Shown one piece after another: positions 15,889 to 23,849 of a stretch of 64,000 bases of DNA. The notes under the pieces were generated by a model. The model was given only the letters and a program-made list of their open reading frames with translations. It was not told the DNA's origin and made no database searches. The stretch's first letter is position 1, and each line of letters begins with the position of its first letter. The translations under genes and the position numbers were made by a program. The stretch is taken from assembly GCF_038595055.1 (NCBI RefSeq), contig NZ_CP152002.1, forward strand, positions 6,316,001 through 6,380,000. The letters run 5' to 3'. The DNA is from Paenibacillus sp. FSL R7-0345. GTDB taxonomy: Bacteria; Bacillota; Bacilli; Paenibacillales; Paenibacillaceae.

Positions 15889-16431
15889 TTATTTCTTCTT
15901 ACCGGCTTTACCTTCCTTACGGATAATACGCTCGCCTTCGTACTTAATACCTTTACCTTTATACGGTTCTGGTTCACGAACGGAACGGATCTTGGCAGCA
16001 TAAGCGCCAACGCGTTCTTTGTCGATACCTCTAACGATGATCTTCGTGTTCGCAGGAACTTCGAACTCGATGCCCGCTTCCGGTGTAATTTCAACCGGGT
16101 GGGAGTAACCAACGTTCAGAACGATTTTATCTCCGGATTTGCTTGCACGATATCCGACCCCAACCAGCTCCAGAGATTTCGAGAAACCTTCAGTCACACC
16201 GCTTACCATGTTGCTGACAACGGAGCGGGTTGTGCCGTGAAGTGAACGATGCAATTTGTTATCCGACGGGCGAACAACGGTGATTTCGTTATTTTCAACT
16301 GTAACCTTCATGTCTTTATGAAGTTCACGAGTCAGAGTGCCTTTAGGACCTTTTACTGTAATAACGGCGTTGTCAAGAGTGACATCTACACCGCTAGGTA
16401 CTGCGATTGGTTTGCGACCAATACGAGACAT
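15889..16431 (-). CDS. rplF: 50S ribosomal protein L6
   Basis: ATG 16431 follows AAGGAGG by 8 bases and gives 180 residues beginning MSRIGRKPIAVPSGVDVTL. Two L6 domains are present, and the second carries the signature EPYKGKGIKYEGE near the C-terminus. It sits close to the GTPase-associated centre of the large subunit. Confidence 0.97.
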   Translation of the reverse strand: MSRIGRKPIAVPSGVDVTLDNAVITVKGPKGTLTRELHKDMKVTVENNEITVVRPSDNKLHRSLHGTTRSVVSNMVSGVTEGFSKSLELVGVGYRASKSGDKIVLNVGYSHPVEITPEAGIEFEVPANTKIIVRGIDKERVGAYAAKIRSVREPEPYKGKGIKYEGERIIRKEGKAGKKK

Positions 16432-16461
16432 GTGTTGCACCTCCTTATCTTGTGACGTTTA

Positions 16462-16860
16462 TTACCATACGTAGCAGACAACTTCTCCGCCGGATTTGGA
16501 TTGACGAGCTTCTTTGTCGGTCATAACTCCCTTAGATGTGGAGATAATCGCGATTCCAAGGCCACCGAGTACACGTGGTACTTCGTTGCTCTTCGTGTAA
16601 ACACGAAGACCTGGCTTACTGATTCTTTTCAGACCAGAGATAACGCGCTCTTGGTTAGGGCCGTATTTCAAGAAGATACGGATAATCCCTTGTTTGCTAT
16701 CTTCAACGAATTCAGCATCACGAATGAAGCCTTCACGCTTCAGAATGTCCGCGATTTGTTTTTTCATAGTAGAAGCAGGCATTTCTACTGTCTCGTGACG
16801 CACAATGTTAGCGTTACGAATACGAGTAAGCATATCTGCAATAGGATCAGACATAGTCAT
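16462..16860 (-). CDS. rpsH: 30S ribosomal protein S8
   Basis: A protein of 132 residues beginning MTMSDPIADMLTRIRNANIV, with KREGFIRDAEF and the C-terminal STSKGVMTDKEARQSKSGGE, the part that binds 16S helix 21. AAGGAGG lies 9 bases before ATG 16860. In enterobacteria S8 represses the spc operon. I see no comparable site here. Confidence 0.98.
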   Translation of the reverse strand: MTMSDPIADMLTRIRNANIVRHETVEMPASTMKKQIADILKREGFIRDAEFVEDSKQGIIRIFLKYGPNQERVISGLKRISKPGLRVYTKSNEVPRVLGGLGIAIISTSKGVMTDKEARQSKSGGEVVCYVW

Positions 16861-16892
16861 GTGTGTAAACCTCCTTCCCGGTTATAGATCTC

Positions 16893-17078
16893 TTACCAAC
16901 TTGCTTTTTTCACGCCAGGGATCTGGCCTTTATAAGCTAACTCACGGAAACAAATTCTGCAAATTTTGAACTTCTGCAGTACCGAATGTGGACGACCGCA
17001 ACGCTCACAACGTGTGTATGCACGTACTTTGAACTTAGGCTCGCGTTGTTGTTTAACTTTCATCGAAGTTTTTGCCAC
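16893..17078 (-). CDS. rpsZ: 30S ribosomal protein S14, zinc-binding type Z
   Basis: A protein of 61 residues with two CxxC pairs (CERCGRPHSVLQKFKICRIC), the short zinc-containing S14 common in Gram-positives rather than the 89-residue zinc-free paralogue. It lies in the small-subunit head between L5 and S8 genes. Confidence 0.97.
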   Translation of the reverse strand: MAKTSMKVKQQREPKFKVRAYTRCERCGRPHSVLQKFKICRICFRELAYKGQIPGVKKASW

Positions 17079-17122
17079 TTTAGCCTGACACCTCCTAAAC
17101 AGTTTCGGAGAAATAATGATTC

Positions 17123-17665
17123 TTATTTAGAGAAAGGCATTCCCAGCTGATTCAACAGCTCACGGGATTCCTCGTCCGTCTTTGCAGTAGTTACGATAAC
17201 GATGTCCATACCACGGACCTTATCAACTTTATCATACTCGATTTCCGGGAAGATCAGTTGTTCTTTAAGACCCAGCGTGTAGTTACCACGGCCGTCAAAG
17301 GCTTTAGTGGATACACCGCGGAAGTCACGTACGCGTGGAAGCGTTACGTTGAACAATTTGTCCAGGAAGTAGTACATACGCTCGCCGCGCAGTGTTACTT
17401 TTACCCCGATCGGCATGTTTTCGCGCAGTTTAAAACCGGCGATGGATTTTTTTGCTTTAGTGATAACAGGCTTTTGACCAGAGATCAATTGCATGTCGTT
17501 AACTGCAGCATCCAGTACTTTGGAGTTCTGAACAGCGTCACCCACACCCATGTTGATGACAACCTTCTCGATCTTAGGTACTTGCATAACAGTTGTATAG
17601 TTGAACTTCTGCATCAAAGCAGGTGTAATTTCATTCAAATAACGTTCTTTCATTCTTGCTGCCAT
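17123..17665 (-). CDS. rplE: 50S ribosomal protein L5
   Basis: A protein of 180 residues beginning MAARMKERYLNEITPALMQK, with VMQVPKIEKVVINMGVGDAV and FDGRGNYTLGLKEQLIFPEI. It binds 5S rRNA and forms part of the central protuberance. Confidence 0.98.
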   Translation of the reverse strand: MAARMKERYLNEITPALMQKFNYTTVMQVPKIEKVVINMGVGDAVQNSKVLDAAVNDMQLISGQKPVITKAKKSIAGFKLRENMPIGVKVTLRGERMYYFLDKLFNVTLPRVRDFRGVSTKAFDGRGNYTLGLKEQLIFPEIEYDKVDKVRGMDIVIVTTAKTDEESRELLNQLGMPFSK

Positions 17666-17694
17666 GAAGATTTACCTCCTTTCTTTAGGACTAA

Positions 17695-18048
17695 TTAGTC
17701 GATAATCTCTCCGGATCTCTTAGCTACCCGAACCTTCTTACCGTTATCGAGCACTTTGTAACCGATACGTGTTACTTTACCGCTCTTCGGATCGATGTGC
17801 ATTACGTTGGACACATGGATCGAAGCTTCCTGCTCGATGATTCCGCCTTGCGGATTCAGCTGGTTAGGCTTCTGGTGTTTTTTCACCATGTTTACGCCTT
17901 CTACCAGTACGCGGTTTTCGCGAGGATAAGCAGCGATGACACGGCCTTTTTTACCTTTGTCTTTCCCGCTGATCACAAGCACCACATCATCTTTTTTCAC
18001 GTGCAGTTTATTGTTATGGGATTCCAGAACTTTTTTCACTCTAGGCAT
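17695..18048 (-). CDS. rplX: 50S ribosomal protein L24
   Basis: A protein of 117 residues. The KOW motif (KKDDVVLVISGKDKGKKGRV) lies at residues 18-37, followed by NRVLVEGVNMVKKHQKP. The N-terminus is about 10 residues longer than in Bacillus subtilis (VKKVLESHNNKLH). It is an assembly initiator near the peptide exit. Confidence 0.97.
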   Translation of the reverse strand: MPRVKKVLESHNNKLHVKKDDVVLVISGKDKGKKGRVIAAYPRENRVLVEGVNMVKKHQKPNQLNPQGGIIEQEASIHVSNVMHIDPKSGKVTRIGYKVLDNGKKVRVAKRSGEIID

Positions 18049-18098
18049 TGATTACACCTCCTATGACTAACCTTCAGCGTATTACCGCCGTATATTAA

Positions 18099-18467
18099 TT
18101 AGATTACTTCCGGTGCCAAGGAAACGATCTTCATGTAGTCTTTATCGCGAAGTTCGCGAGCAACTGGTCCGAAGATACGTGTTCCGCGTGGGCTTCTGTC
18201 GTCTTTAACAACAACAGCTGCGTTTTCGTCGAACGAAATGTAAGATCCGTCTTTACGACGTACAGAACGTTTTGTACGAACAACTACCGCTCTAACAACA
18301 TCACCTTTTTTGACAACGCCGCCTGGTGTTGCTTGTTTAACGGAACAAACGATCAGGTCACCGATTGCTGCTGTACGACGTCCAGTACCACCCAGTACGC
18401 GGATACACATCAGTTCCTTCGCACCAGAGTTGTCAGCCACATGCAAACGAGTAAATGGTTGAATCAT
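18099..18467 (-). CDS. rplN: 50S ribosomal protein L14
   Basis: A protein of 122 residues: MIQPFTRLHVADNSGAKELM, then RRKDGSYISFDENAAVVVKD and the ending EVI. It sits at the subunit interface and is the binding site of the silencing factor RsfS. The order rpsQ-rplN-rplX is standard. Confidence 0.98.
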   Translation of the reverse strand: MIQPFTRLHVADNSGAKELMCIRVLGGTGRRTAAIGDLIVCSVKQATPGGVVKKGDVVRAVVVRTKRSVRRKDGSYISFDENAAVVVKDDRSPRGTRIFGPVARELRDKDYMKIVSLAPEVI

Positions 18468-18505
18468 TATTAATTTCCTCCTTCCGGAAAAACTTCTTGA
18501 TTATC

Positions 18506-18772
18506 TTAGATGATAACCGCTGCTTCTACCACTTCAACCAGTCTCCAACGTTTGTCCTTGGACAATGGACGAGTTTCCATGACTTTCACAACATCACCAA
18601 TTTTCGCAACGTTACCTTCATCATGTGCCTTGAATTTCTTCGTGGACTTGATGCGTTTGTGATACAGGTTGTGCTTTTTATAGGTTTCAACAGCAATTAC
18701 GATGGTTTTATCCATTTTATCGCTGACTACTTTACCGATCAGCACTTTACGTGCGTTACGTTCTTCGCTCAT
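18506..18772 (-). CDS. rpsQ: 30S ribosomal protein S17
   Basis: An 88-residue OB-fold protein: MSEERNARKVLIGKVVSDKM, then KTIVIAVETYKKHNLYHK and the family signature GDVVKVMETRPLSKDKRW. It is a primary 16S binder. Confidence 0.98.
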   Translation of the reverse strand: MSEERNARKVLIGKVVSDKMDKTIVIAVETYKKHNLYHKRIKSTKKFKAHDEGNVAKIGDVVKVMETRPLSKDKRWRLVEVVEAAVII

Positions 18773-18816
18773 AGTTAGCCTCCTTCCTGATTACGGATCT
18801 ATTGATCCGCCCTCAC

Positions 18817-19014
18817 TTAACTAATCCCAAGTACTCTTTGATGGATAACGGTTTTAGCACGAGCTATTTCCTTACGCACATCACGAATCCGAGTAGGGTT
18901 ATCCAGCTGGCCAGTAGCCAATTGGAAACGGAGATTGAAAAGTTCTTCTTTGAAACCAGCGATCTTTTGTTCAATCTCGGCAGTGGTTAAGTTGCGAAGT
19001 TCATTAGCTTTCAT
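18817..19014 (-). CDS. rpmC: 50S ribosomal protein L29
   Basis: ATG 19014 gives 65 residues beginning MKANELRNLTTAEIEQKIAG, a two-helix protein with the signature KEELFNLRFQLATGQL. The start overlaps the last 11 bases of rplP in another frame, so translation is probably coupled. It sits at the peptide exit next to L23. Confidence 0.96.
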   Translation of the reverse strand: MKANELRNLTTAEIEQKIAGFKEELFNLRFQLATGQLDNPTRIRDVRKEIARAKTVIHQRVLGIS

Positions 19015-19438
19015 TTGCTTCACCACCCACTTCTTCACGTTTCACAAACTTAGTCTTTACAGGCAGCTTGTGAGCGGCAAGACGCATCGCTTCACGAGCG
19101 ATTTCTTCCGACACGCCTCCGAGTTCGAACATAATCTTGCCCGGTTTAACTACGGCTACCCATTTTTCAACGTTACCTTTACCACTACCCATACGAACCT
19201 CAAGAGGCTTCTGAGTAATAGGCTTATCTGGGAAAATCTTGATCCAAACCTGACCACCACGTTTGATGTAACGTGTCATTGCAATACGGGCAGCTTCGAT
19301 CTGACGGTTAGTAATCCAAGATGGCTCCAGAGCTTGCAGACCGAATTCGCCGAAGTTGAGTTCAGTACCGCCTTTTGCCATACCCTTCATGTGTCCGCGT
19401 TGTTGCTTGCGGTGTTTAACGCGTTTTGGTACCAACAT
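19004..19438 (-). CDS. rplP: 50S ribosomal protein L16
   Basis: A protein of 144 residues beginning MLVPKRVKHRKQQRGHMKG, with RQIEAARIAMTRYIKRGGQV and KPLEVRMGSGKGNVEKWV, the loop near the A-site tRNA. The extra C-terminal residues GGEANES overlap the rpmC start. Confidence 0.98.
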   Translation of the reverse strand: MLVPKRVKHRKQQRGHMKGMAKGGTELNFGEFGLQALEPSWITNRQIEAARIAMTRYIKRGGQVWIKIFPDKPITQKPLEVRMGSGKGNVEKWVAVVKPGKIMFELGGVSEEIAREAMRLAAHKLPVKTKFVKREEVGGEANES

Positions 19439-19440
19439 GA

Positions 19441-20106
19441 TTAGTTGCCTCCTTCCTGAGCAGCTTGTTTCTTAGCTGGGGGAAGAACTTCTCCACGGTA
19501 GATCCATACTTTTACACCGATACGGCCGTAAGTAGTATGTGCTTCAGCCGTTCCGTAGTCGATATCGGCACGAAGCGTATGAAGTGGAACTGTTCCTTCG
19601 CTATAACCTTCTGAACGGGCAATCTCAGCGCCGCCAAGACGTCCGCCAACTTGAGTTTTGATTCCTTTTGCACCGGAGCGCATAGTTCTTTGAATTGCTT
19701 GTTTCAGAGCACGACGGAACGATACACGACGCTCCAGCTGTTGTGCAATGCTTTCAGCTACAAGAATAGCATCCAATTCAGGGTGCTTAATTTCGTTGAT
19801 GTTGATGTGAACCTTTTTGCCACCGGCGATAGCTGTAACTGCGTTGCGAAGTACTTCTACTTCTGCTCCGCCTTTACCGATTACCATACCTGGTTTAGCA
19901 GTGTGAATTGTAACATTCACTCGGCTTGCCGCTCTTTCGATCTCGATGCGGGAAACAGAGGAATCTTTCAATTTGCCTTTAAGGTATTCACGGATTTTGA
20001 CGTCTTCCATTAAAAGAGTACCGAAATCTTTGCCTGCATACCATTTAGATTCCCAATCGCGAATGACACCGATTCGGAGTCCGACTGGATTTACCTTTTG
20101 ACCCAC
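19441..20106 (-). CDS. rpsC: 30S ribosomal protein S3
   Basis: A protein of 221 residues: MGQKVNPVGLRIGVIRDWES, then a KH domain (GMVIGKGGAEVEVLRNAV, near residue 75) and a C-terminal domain with GRLGGAEIARSEGYSEGTVP. It lines the mRNA entry tunnel. It is separated from rplP by 2 bases. Confidence 0.98.
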   Translation of the reverse strand: MGQKVNPVGLRIGVIRDWESKWYAGKDFGTLLMEDVKIREYLKGKLKDSSVSRIEIERAASRVNVTIHTAKPGMVIGKGGAEVEVLRNAVTAIAGGKKVHININEIKHPELDAILVAESIAQQLERRVSFRRALKQAIQRTMRSGAKGIKTQVGGRLGGAEIARSEGYSEGTVPLHTLRADIDYGTAEAHTTYGRIGVKVWIYRGEVLPPAKKQAAQEGGN

Positions 20107-20119
20107 GTGTTATCCCTCC

Positions 20120-20452
20120 TTATTTCTCAGATACCACCAAAGTAATGTGGCTGGTACGTTTGTTAATCCGGCTTGCACGACCCATAGCGCGCGGACGGAA
20201 ACGTTTCATTGTTGGACCCTGGTTAACGAAAACTTCGCTAACGAACAAGCTGTTCACGTCCATGGAGTAGTTGTGCTCAGCATTGGCAATCGCCGAGTTA
20301 AGCAATTTCTCAACTACCGGAGAAGCGGATTTTGGAGTGTGGCGAAGAATTGCAATTGCTTCCCCCACTTGCTTGCCGCGAATCAAGTCAACAACCAGTT
20401 TCGCTTTACGAGCAGAAATCCGCACCGATCTAGCATGTGCTTTTGCTTCCAT
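20120..20452 (-). CDS. rplV: 50S ribosomal protein L22
   Basis: A protein of 110 residues beginning MEAKAHARSVRISARKAKLV. The extended hairpin includes RFRPRAMGRASRINKRTSHI, which lines the exit tunnel and is where macrolide-resistance changes occur. No insertion or deletion is apparent there. Confidence 0.98.
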   Translation of the reverse strand: MEAKAHARSVRISARKAKLVVDLIRGKQVGEAIAILRHTPKSASPVVEKLLNSAIANAEHNYSMDVNSLFVSEVFVNQGPTMKRFRPRAMGRASRINKRTSHITLVVSEK

Positions 20453-20485
20453 TTATTTTCCCTCCTCTCGAACGAAGACCTATAA

Positions 20486-20764
20486 TTATCTTCTTGTTTT
20501 CTTATCGTCACCCGCATGGCCTTTGTAAGTACGCGTTGGCGCGAACTCGCCCAACTTGTGACCTACCATATCTTCCGTTACGTATACCGGCACGTGCTTA
20601 CGGCCGTCATATACACCAAACGTATGTCCGATAAACTGAGGGAAAATTGTTGAGCGACGGGACCAGGTTTTTACTACAACTTTCTTCTCTGATGCGTTCA
20701 GTTCCTCAACTTTTTTCAGCAGGTAGCCATCGATAAACGGCCCCTTTTTTAAACTGCGACCCAT
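20486..20764 (-). CDS. rpsS: 30S ribosomal protein S19
   Basis: A protein of 92 residues: MGRSLKKGPFIDGYLLKKVE, then TWSRRSTIFPQFIGHTFGVY and HKLGEFAPTRTYKGHAGDDK. It forms a head complex with S13. Confidence 0.98.
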   Translation of the reverse strand: MGRSLKKGPFIDGYLLKKVEELNASEKKVVVKTWSRRSTIFPQFIGHTFGVYDGRKHVPVYVTEDMVGHKLGEFAPTRTYKGHAGDDKKTRR

Positions 20765-20839
20765 GTATGAATCCTCCCTTCATCCGGTTCTTCAAACCGC
20801 GAATCGACGCTTCGCGCTTGTCTTAATGCCAGAAGCGTC

Positions 20840-21670
20840 TTATTTCGTGCGGCGGCGAACGATATATTTATCAGATGCCTTGTTTTTCTTACGCGTTTTG
20901 TAGCCAAGGGTTGGTTTGCCCCAAGGAGACATAGGCGATTTCCGTCCGATTGGAGCGCGGCCTTCACCACCACCGTGCGGGTGATCGTTAGGGTTCATCA
21001 CTACACCGCGAACTTCAGGACGTTGGCCGAGCCAGCGACTACGTCCGGCTTTACCGATTTTGATCAATTCATGATCTTCATTACCTACGGATCCGATTGT
21101 TGCACGGCAAACGCTGAGGATTCTGCGAACTTCGCCGGAGTTCAAACGAACGGAAACGTATTTCTCTTCTTTACCGAGCAATTGAGCTTCTGTACCAGCA
21201 GCACGAACCAACTGTCCGCCTTTGCCTGGCTTCAACTCAATGTTGTGGATAACTGTACCAACTGGAATGTTAGCCAGTGGAAGCGCGTTACCAACTTTGA
21301 TATCCGCTGCAGGGCCGGATTCTACTTTATCCCCAACTCTAAGGCCTTTAGGAGCGATGATGTAACGTTTCTCTCCATCAGCATAGTGGATCAAAGCAAT
21401 GTTGGAAGTACGGTTCGGGTCATACTCGATTGTAGCAACGCTACCTGGTATGCCGTCTTTAGTCCGTTTGAAATCGATGATACGGTATTTACGTTTGTGT
21501 CCGCCGCCATGGTGACGAACCGTAATTTTACCTTGGTTGTTGCGGCCGGCTTTTTTGCTCAGCGGTGCAAGCAACGATTTCTCTGGCTGGTTTGTTGTGA
21601 TTTCTTCAAACGTAGACACGGACATAGCGCGTCTTGCCGGAGAGGTCGGTTTGTACTTTTTGATTGGCAC
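20840..21670 (-). CDS. rplB: 50S ribosomal protein L2
   Basis: A protein of 276 residues: MPIKKYKPTSPARRAMSVST, then VRHHGGGHKRKYRIIDFKR, and near the C-terminus the universally conserved loop NPNDHPHGGGEGRAPIGR with the His close to the peptidyl transferase centre. It is a primary 23S binder. Confidence 0.98.
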   Translation of the reverse strand: MPIKKYKPTSPARRAMSVSTFEEITTNQPEKSLLAPLSKKAGRNNQGKITVRHHGGGHKRKYRIIDFKRTKDGIPGSVATIEYDPNRTSNIALIHYADGEKRYIIAPKGLRVGDKVESGPAADIKVGNALPLANIPVGTVIHNIELKPGKGGQLVRAAGTEAQLLGKEEKYVSVRLNSGEVRRILSVCRATIGSVGNEDHELIKIGKAGRSRWLGQRPEVRGVVMNPNDHPHGGGEGRAPIGRKSPMSPWGKPTLGYKTRKKNKASDKYIVRRRTK

Positions 21671-21697
21671 TGTAGTTTCCTCCTTACTTCAAGAGTA

Positions 21698-21991
21698 TTA
21701 TTCTACCGCTTCAAAGAATTCAAGCGGCTTGCTGTCCGGGCTAAGCTTAACGATGGCTTTTTTCCACTCTGGAGTGTATCCGGAGTATTTGCCATAACGT
21801 TTCAACTTACCAGGTACGCGCATTGTGTTCACACTAACGACTTTCACTTTAAAGATAGCTTCAACAGCTTTTTTGATTTCGGTCTTATTAGCACGGATAT
21901 CCACTTCAAAAGCGTATTTCAATTCGCTCATGTATTCGGATGTGCGTTCCGTAATCACCGGACGTTTGATAATATCACGCGGATCTTTCAT
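21698..21991 (-). CDS. rplW: 50S ribosomal protein L23
   Basis: A protein of 97 residues: MKDPRDIIKRPVITERTSEY, then VDIRANKTEIKKAVEAIF and RYGKYSGYTPEWKKAIVKL. It is the docking site for trigger factor and SRP at the exit. Its start overlaps the rplD stop by one base. Confidence 0.97.
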   Translation of the reverse strand: MKDPRDIIKRPVITERTSEYMSELKYAFEVDIRANKTEIKKAVEAIFKVKVVSVNTMRVPGKLKRYGKYSGYTPEWKKAIVKLSPDSKPLEFFEAVE

Positions 21992-22614
21992 TACGCGAAC
22001 ACCTCCTCTACCTTCAGAACTGCTTCCTTAGTGATGATCAGTTTGTCGTACGTCAGTACGTCAAGAACATTAATGCCGTCAGCCGCTACGAATTTCACCC
22101 CAGGGATGTTACGTGCGGAAAGTGCAACGTTGTCGTCATAGCTAGGAGCTACGATCAGCGCTTTGCTGTCCACTTTCAGGTTGTTCAGAATCGCTGCGAA
22201 TTCTTTCGTCTTCGGAGCATTCAGTGTCAGGCTATCCAATACGATAATGTCGTTCGCAATAACTTTCGAAGACAATGCGGATTTGATGGCCAGACGGCGA
22301 ACCTTCTTAGGCAGTTTCCAGGAATAGCTGCGTGGTGTTGGTCCGAAGACAACGCCGCCGCCTTTCCATTGTGGAGAACGAATGGAGCCTTGACGAGCAC
22401 GACCTGTACCTTTTTGTTTCCAAGGCTTACGTCCGCCGCCACGTACTTCAGAACGTCCTTTAACTTTGTGGGTTCCACGACGAAGGGAAGCTCTCTGCAT
22501 AAGCGCAGCTTCGTGCAGGACATGCACGTTCGGTTCGATACCGAATACTGTTTCGCTCAGTTCAACTTCGCCAACTTCGTTACCACTGATATTAAAAAGT
22601 GTTACTTTTGGCAT
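21991..22614 (-). CDS. rplD: 50S ribosomal protein L4
   Basis: A protein of 207 residues: MPKVTLFNISGNEVGEVELS, with the extended loop GGGRKPWKQKGTGRARQGSI that reaches the exit tunnel and a globular domain ending VLKVEEVFA. The tunnel loop appears intact. In enterobacteria L4 regulates the S10 operon. I cannot show such a site here. Confidence 0.98.
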   Translation of the reverse strand: MPKVTLFNISGNEVGEVELSETVFGIEPNVHVLHEAALMQRASLRRGTHKVKGRSEVRGGGRKPWKQKGTGRARQGSIRSPQWKGGGVVFGPTPRSYSWKLPKKVRRLAIKSALSSKVIANDIIVLDSLTLNAPKTKEFAAILNNLKVDSKALIVAPSYDDNVALSARNIPGVKFVAADGINVLDVLTYDKLIITKEAVLKVEEVFA

Positions 22615-22639
22615 TTCATGTTCCTCCTTTCTTCAGTAA

Positions 22640-23263
22640 TTATTTCTTAACGGATTCTTTAATTTTCAAGAAGCTGTTTTTAGGACCTGGGATAGCGCCT
22701 TTAACCAGCAACACGTTGCGTTCAACGTCTACTTTGATGATTTCAAGTCTTTGAACCGTTACGGTCGTGTGACCCATATGTCCTGGAAGGCGTTTGCCCT
22801 TAGGAACACGGTTAGCTTGAATGGAACCCATCGAGCCCGGTCTTCTGTGGTAACGGGAACCGTGAGCCATTGGTCCGCGGCTTTGACCCCAACGTTTGAT
22901 AACACCTTGGAATCCTTTACCTTTAGAAGTACCAGTTACGTCAACAAATTCGCCTTCAGCGAAGACGTCAGCCTTCAGCTCTTGTCCAACCTCGAGTGCC
23001 CCGAGGTCAACACCGCGAATTTCGCGAACGTAGCGCTTAGGTGTTGCATTTGCCTTTTTGGCGTGACCCTGTTCAGGCTTGTTCGAGCGACTTTCCTTTT
23101 TGTCGGAAAAGCCCAACTGCACTGCTTCATATCCGTCGATATTCAGGTCTTTCTTTTGCAGTACCACACAAGGTCCAGCTTCGATAACCGATACAGCGAT
23201 CACGTTACCTTCTGGAGTAAACACTTGAGTCATACCGAGTTTTTTTCCTAAGATACCTTTCAT
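22640..23263 (-). CDS. rplC: 50S ribosomal protein L3
   Basis: A protein of 207 residues: MKGILGKKLGMTQVFTPEGN, then DVTGTSKGKGFQGVIKRW and RPGSMGSIQANRVPKGKRLP, the extension approaching the peptidyl transferase centre. It follows rpsJ by 41 bases. Confidence 0.98.
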   Translation of the reverse strand: MKGILGKKLGMTQVFTPEGNVIAVSVIEAGPCVVLQKKDLNIDGYEAVQLGFSDKKESRSNKPEQGHAKKANATPKRYVREIRGVDLGALEVGQELKADVFAEGEFVDVTGTSKGKGFQGVIKRWGQSRGPMAHGSRYHRRPGSMGSIQANRVPKGKRLPGHMGHTTVTVQRLEIIKVDVERNVLLVKGAIPGPKNSFLKIKESVKK

Positions 23264-23304
23264 GTTGACACCTCTTTTCTTTTCCTAATTACTTATTGAT
23301 GGAA

Positions 23305-23613
23305 TTACAATTTGATTTCGATATCTACACCGGACGGTAGATCCAAGCGCATCAAGGCATCCACAGTTTGTGGTGTTGGATTCACAATATCGATCAAACG
23401 TTTGTGAGTCCGCTGTTCAAACTGTTCACGGGAATCCTTGTACTTGTGTACCGCACGGAGAATGGTAATGATTTGCTTCTCAGTTGGCAGCGGGATCGGC
23501 CCGGATACACCAGCACCCGAACGTTTTGCTGTTTCAACGATTTTCTCTGCGGATTGATCAAGAATTCTGTGGTCGTATGCTTTCAAGCGGATACGAATTT
23601 TTTGCTTTGCCAT
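23305..23613 (-). CDS. rpsJ: 30S ribosomal protein S10
   Basis: ATG 23613, preceded by AAGGAGGG, gives 102 residues beginning MAKQKIRIRLKAYDHRILDQ, the exact family length. HKRLIDIVNPTPQTVDALM is the S10/NusE signature. It is the first gene of the S10 operon and also the NusE antitermination factor. Confidence 0.98.
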   Translation of the reverse strand: MAKQKIRIRLKAYDHRILDQSAEKIVETAKRSGAGVSGPIPLPTEKQIITILRAVHKYKDSREQFEQRTHKRLIDIVNPTPQTVDALMRLDLPSGVDIEIKL

Positions 23614-23750
23614 TTTAGTCCCTCCTTCTATCGCCCAATTTATTATCGGACATACTCCGTGAAAATTTTCTGACGTCGACCTCATGGCAAAGGGGCCGGG
23701 TGTGTCAGTAACCTCTCACATCATCGCAACGTCTCAGAACAACATTTATT
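23614..23750 (-). other. 5' leader of the S10 operon
   Basis: About 130 bases lie between the predicted start and rpsJ. A CTGAC/GTCAG pair could close a hairpin around GCCCCTTTGCC. The frame upstream of rpsJ is open for 24 codons but has no ribosome site. I cannot assign it to a known leader family. Confidence 0.35.
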
Positions 23751-23779
23751 ATTATATATAATAGACGCCTACTTTGCAA
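23751..23779 (-). promoter_or_regulatory. Sigma-A promoter of the S10-spc-alpha cluster
   Basis: On the minus strand TTGCAA (23779-23774), a 17-base spacer and TATAAT (23756-23751), about 140 bases ahead of rpsJ. This is the only strong promoter I see in front of the 30-gene block. Confidence 0.75.
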
Positions 23780-23782
23780 GCG

Positions 23783-23823
23783 AAAATAAAAAACAGCACC
23801 TGTTTTTTTTCATAAGCTGTTTT
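23783..23823 (-). terminator. Terminator after the HemAT-like gene
   Basis: AAAACAGC pairs with GCTGTTTT (23823-23816 with 23797-23790), followed on the minus strand by TTTTTTATTTT. It lies about 30 bases past the stop of the upstream gene and just ahead of the S10 promoter, insulating the ribosomal cluster. The loop is long (18 bases) and A-rich. Confidence 0.65.
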
Positions 23824-23849
23824 CTTCTATATATAATAGTGCTTATTCA

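Noticed and set aside
20975..22141. A 388-codon open frame on the plus strand opposite rplB and rplW
   Set aside because: It is antisense to two certain ribosomal protein genes, has untypical composition rich in Phe and Cys, and lacks a ribosome site.
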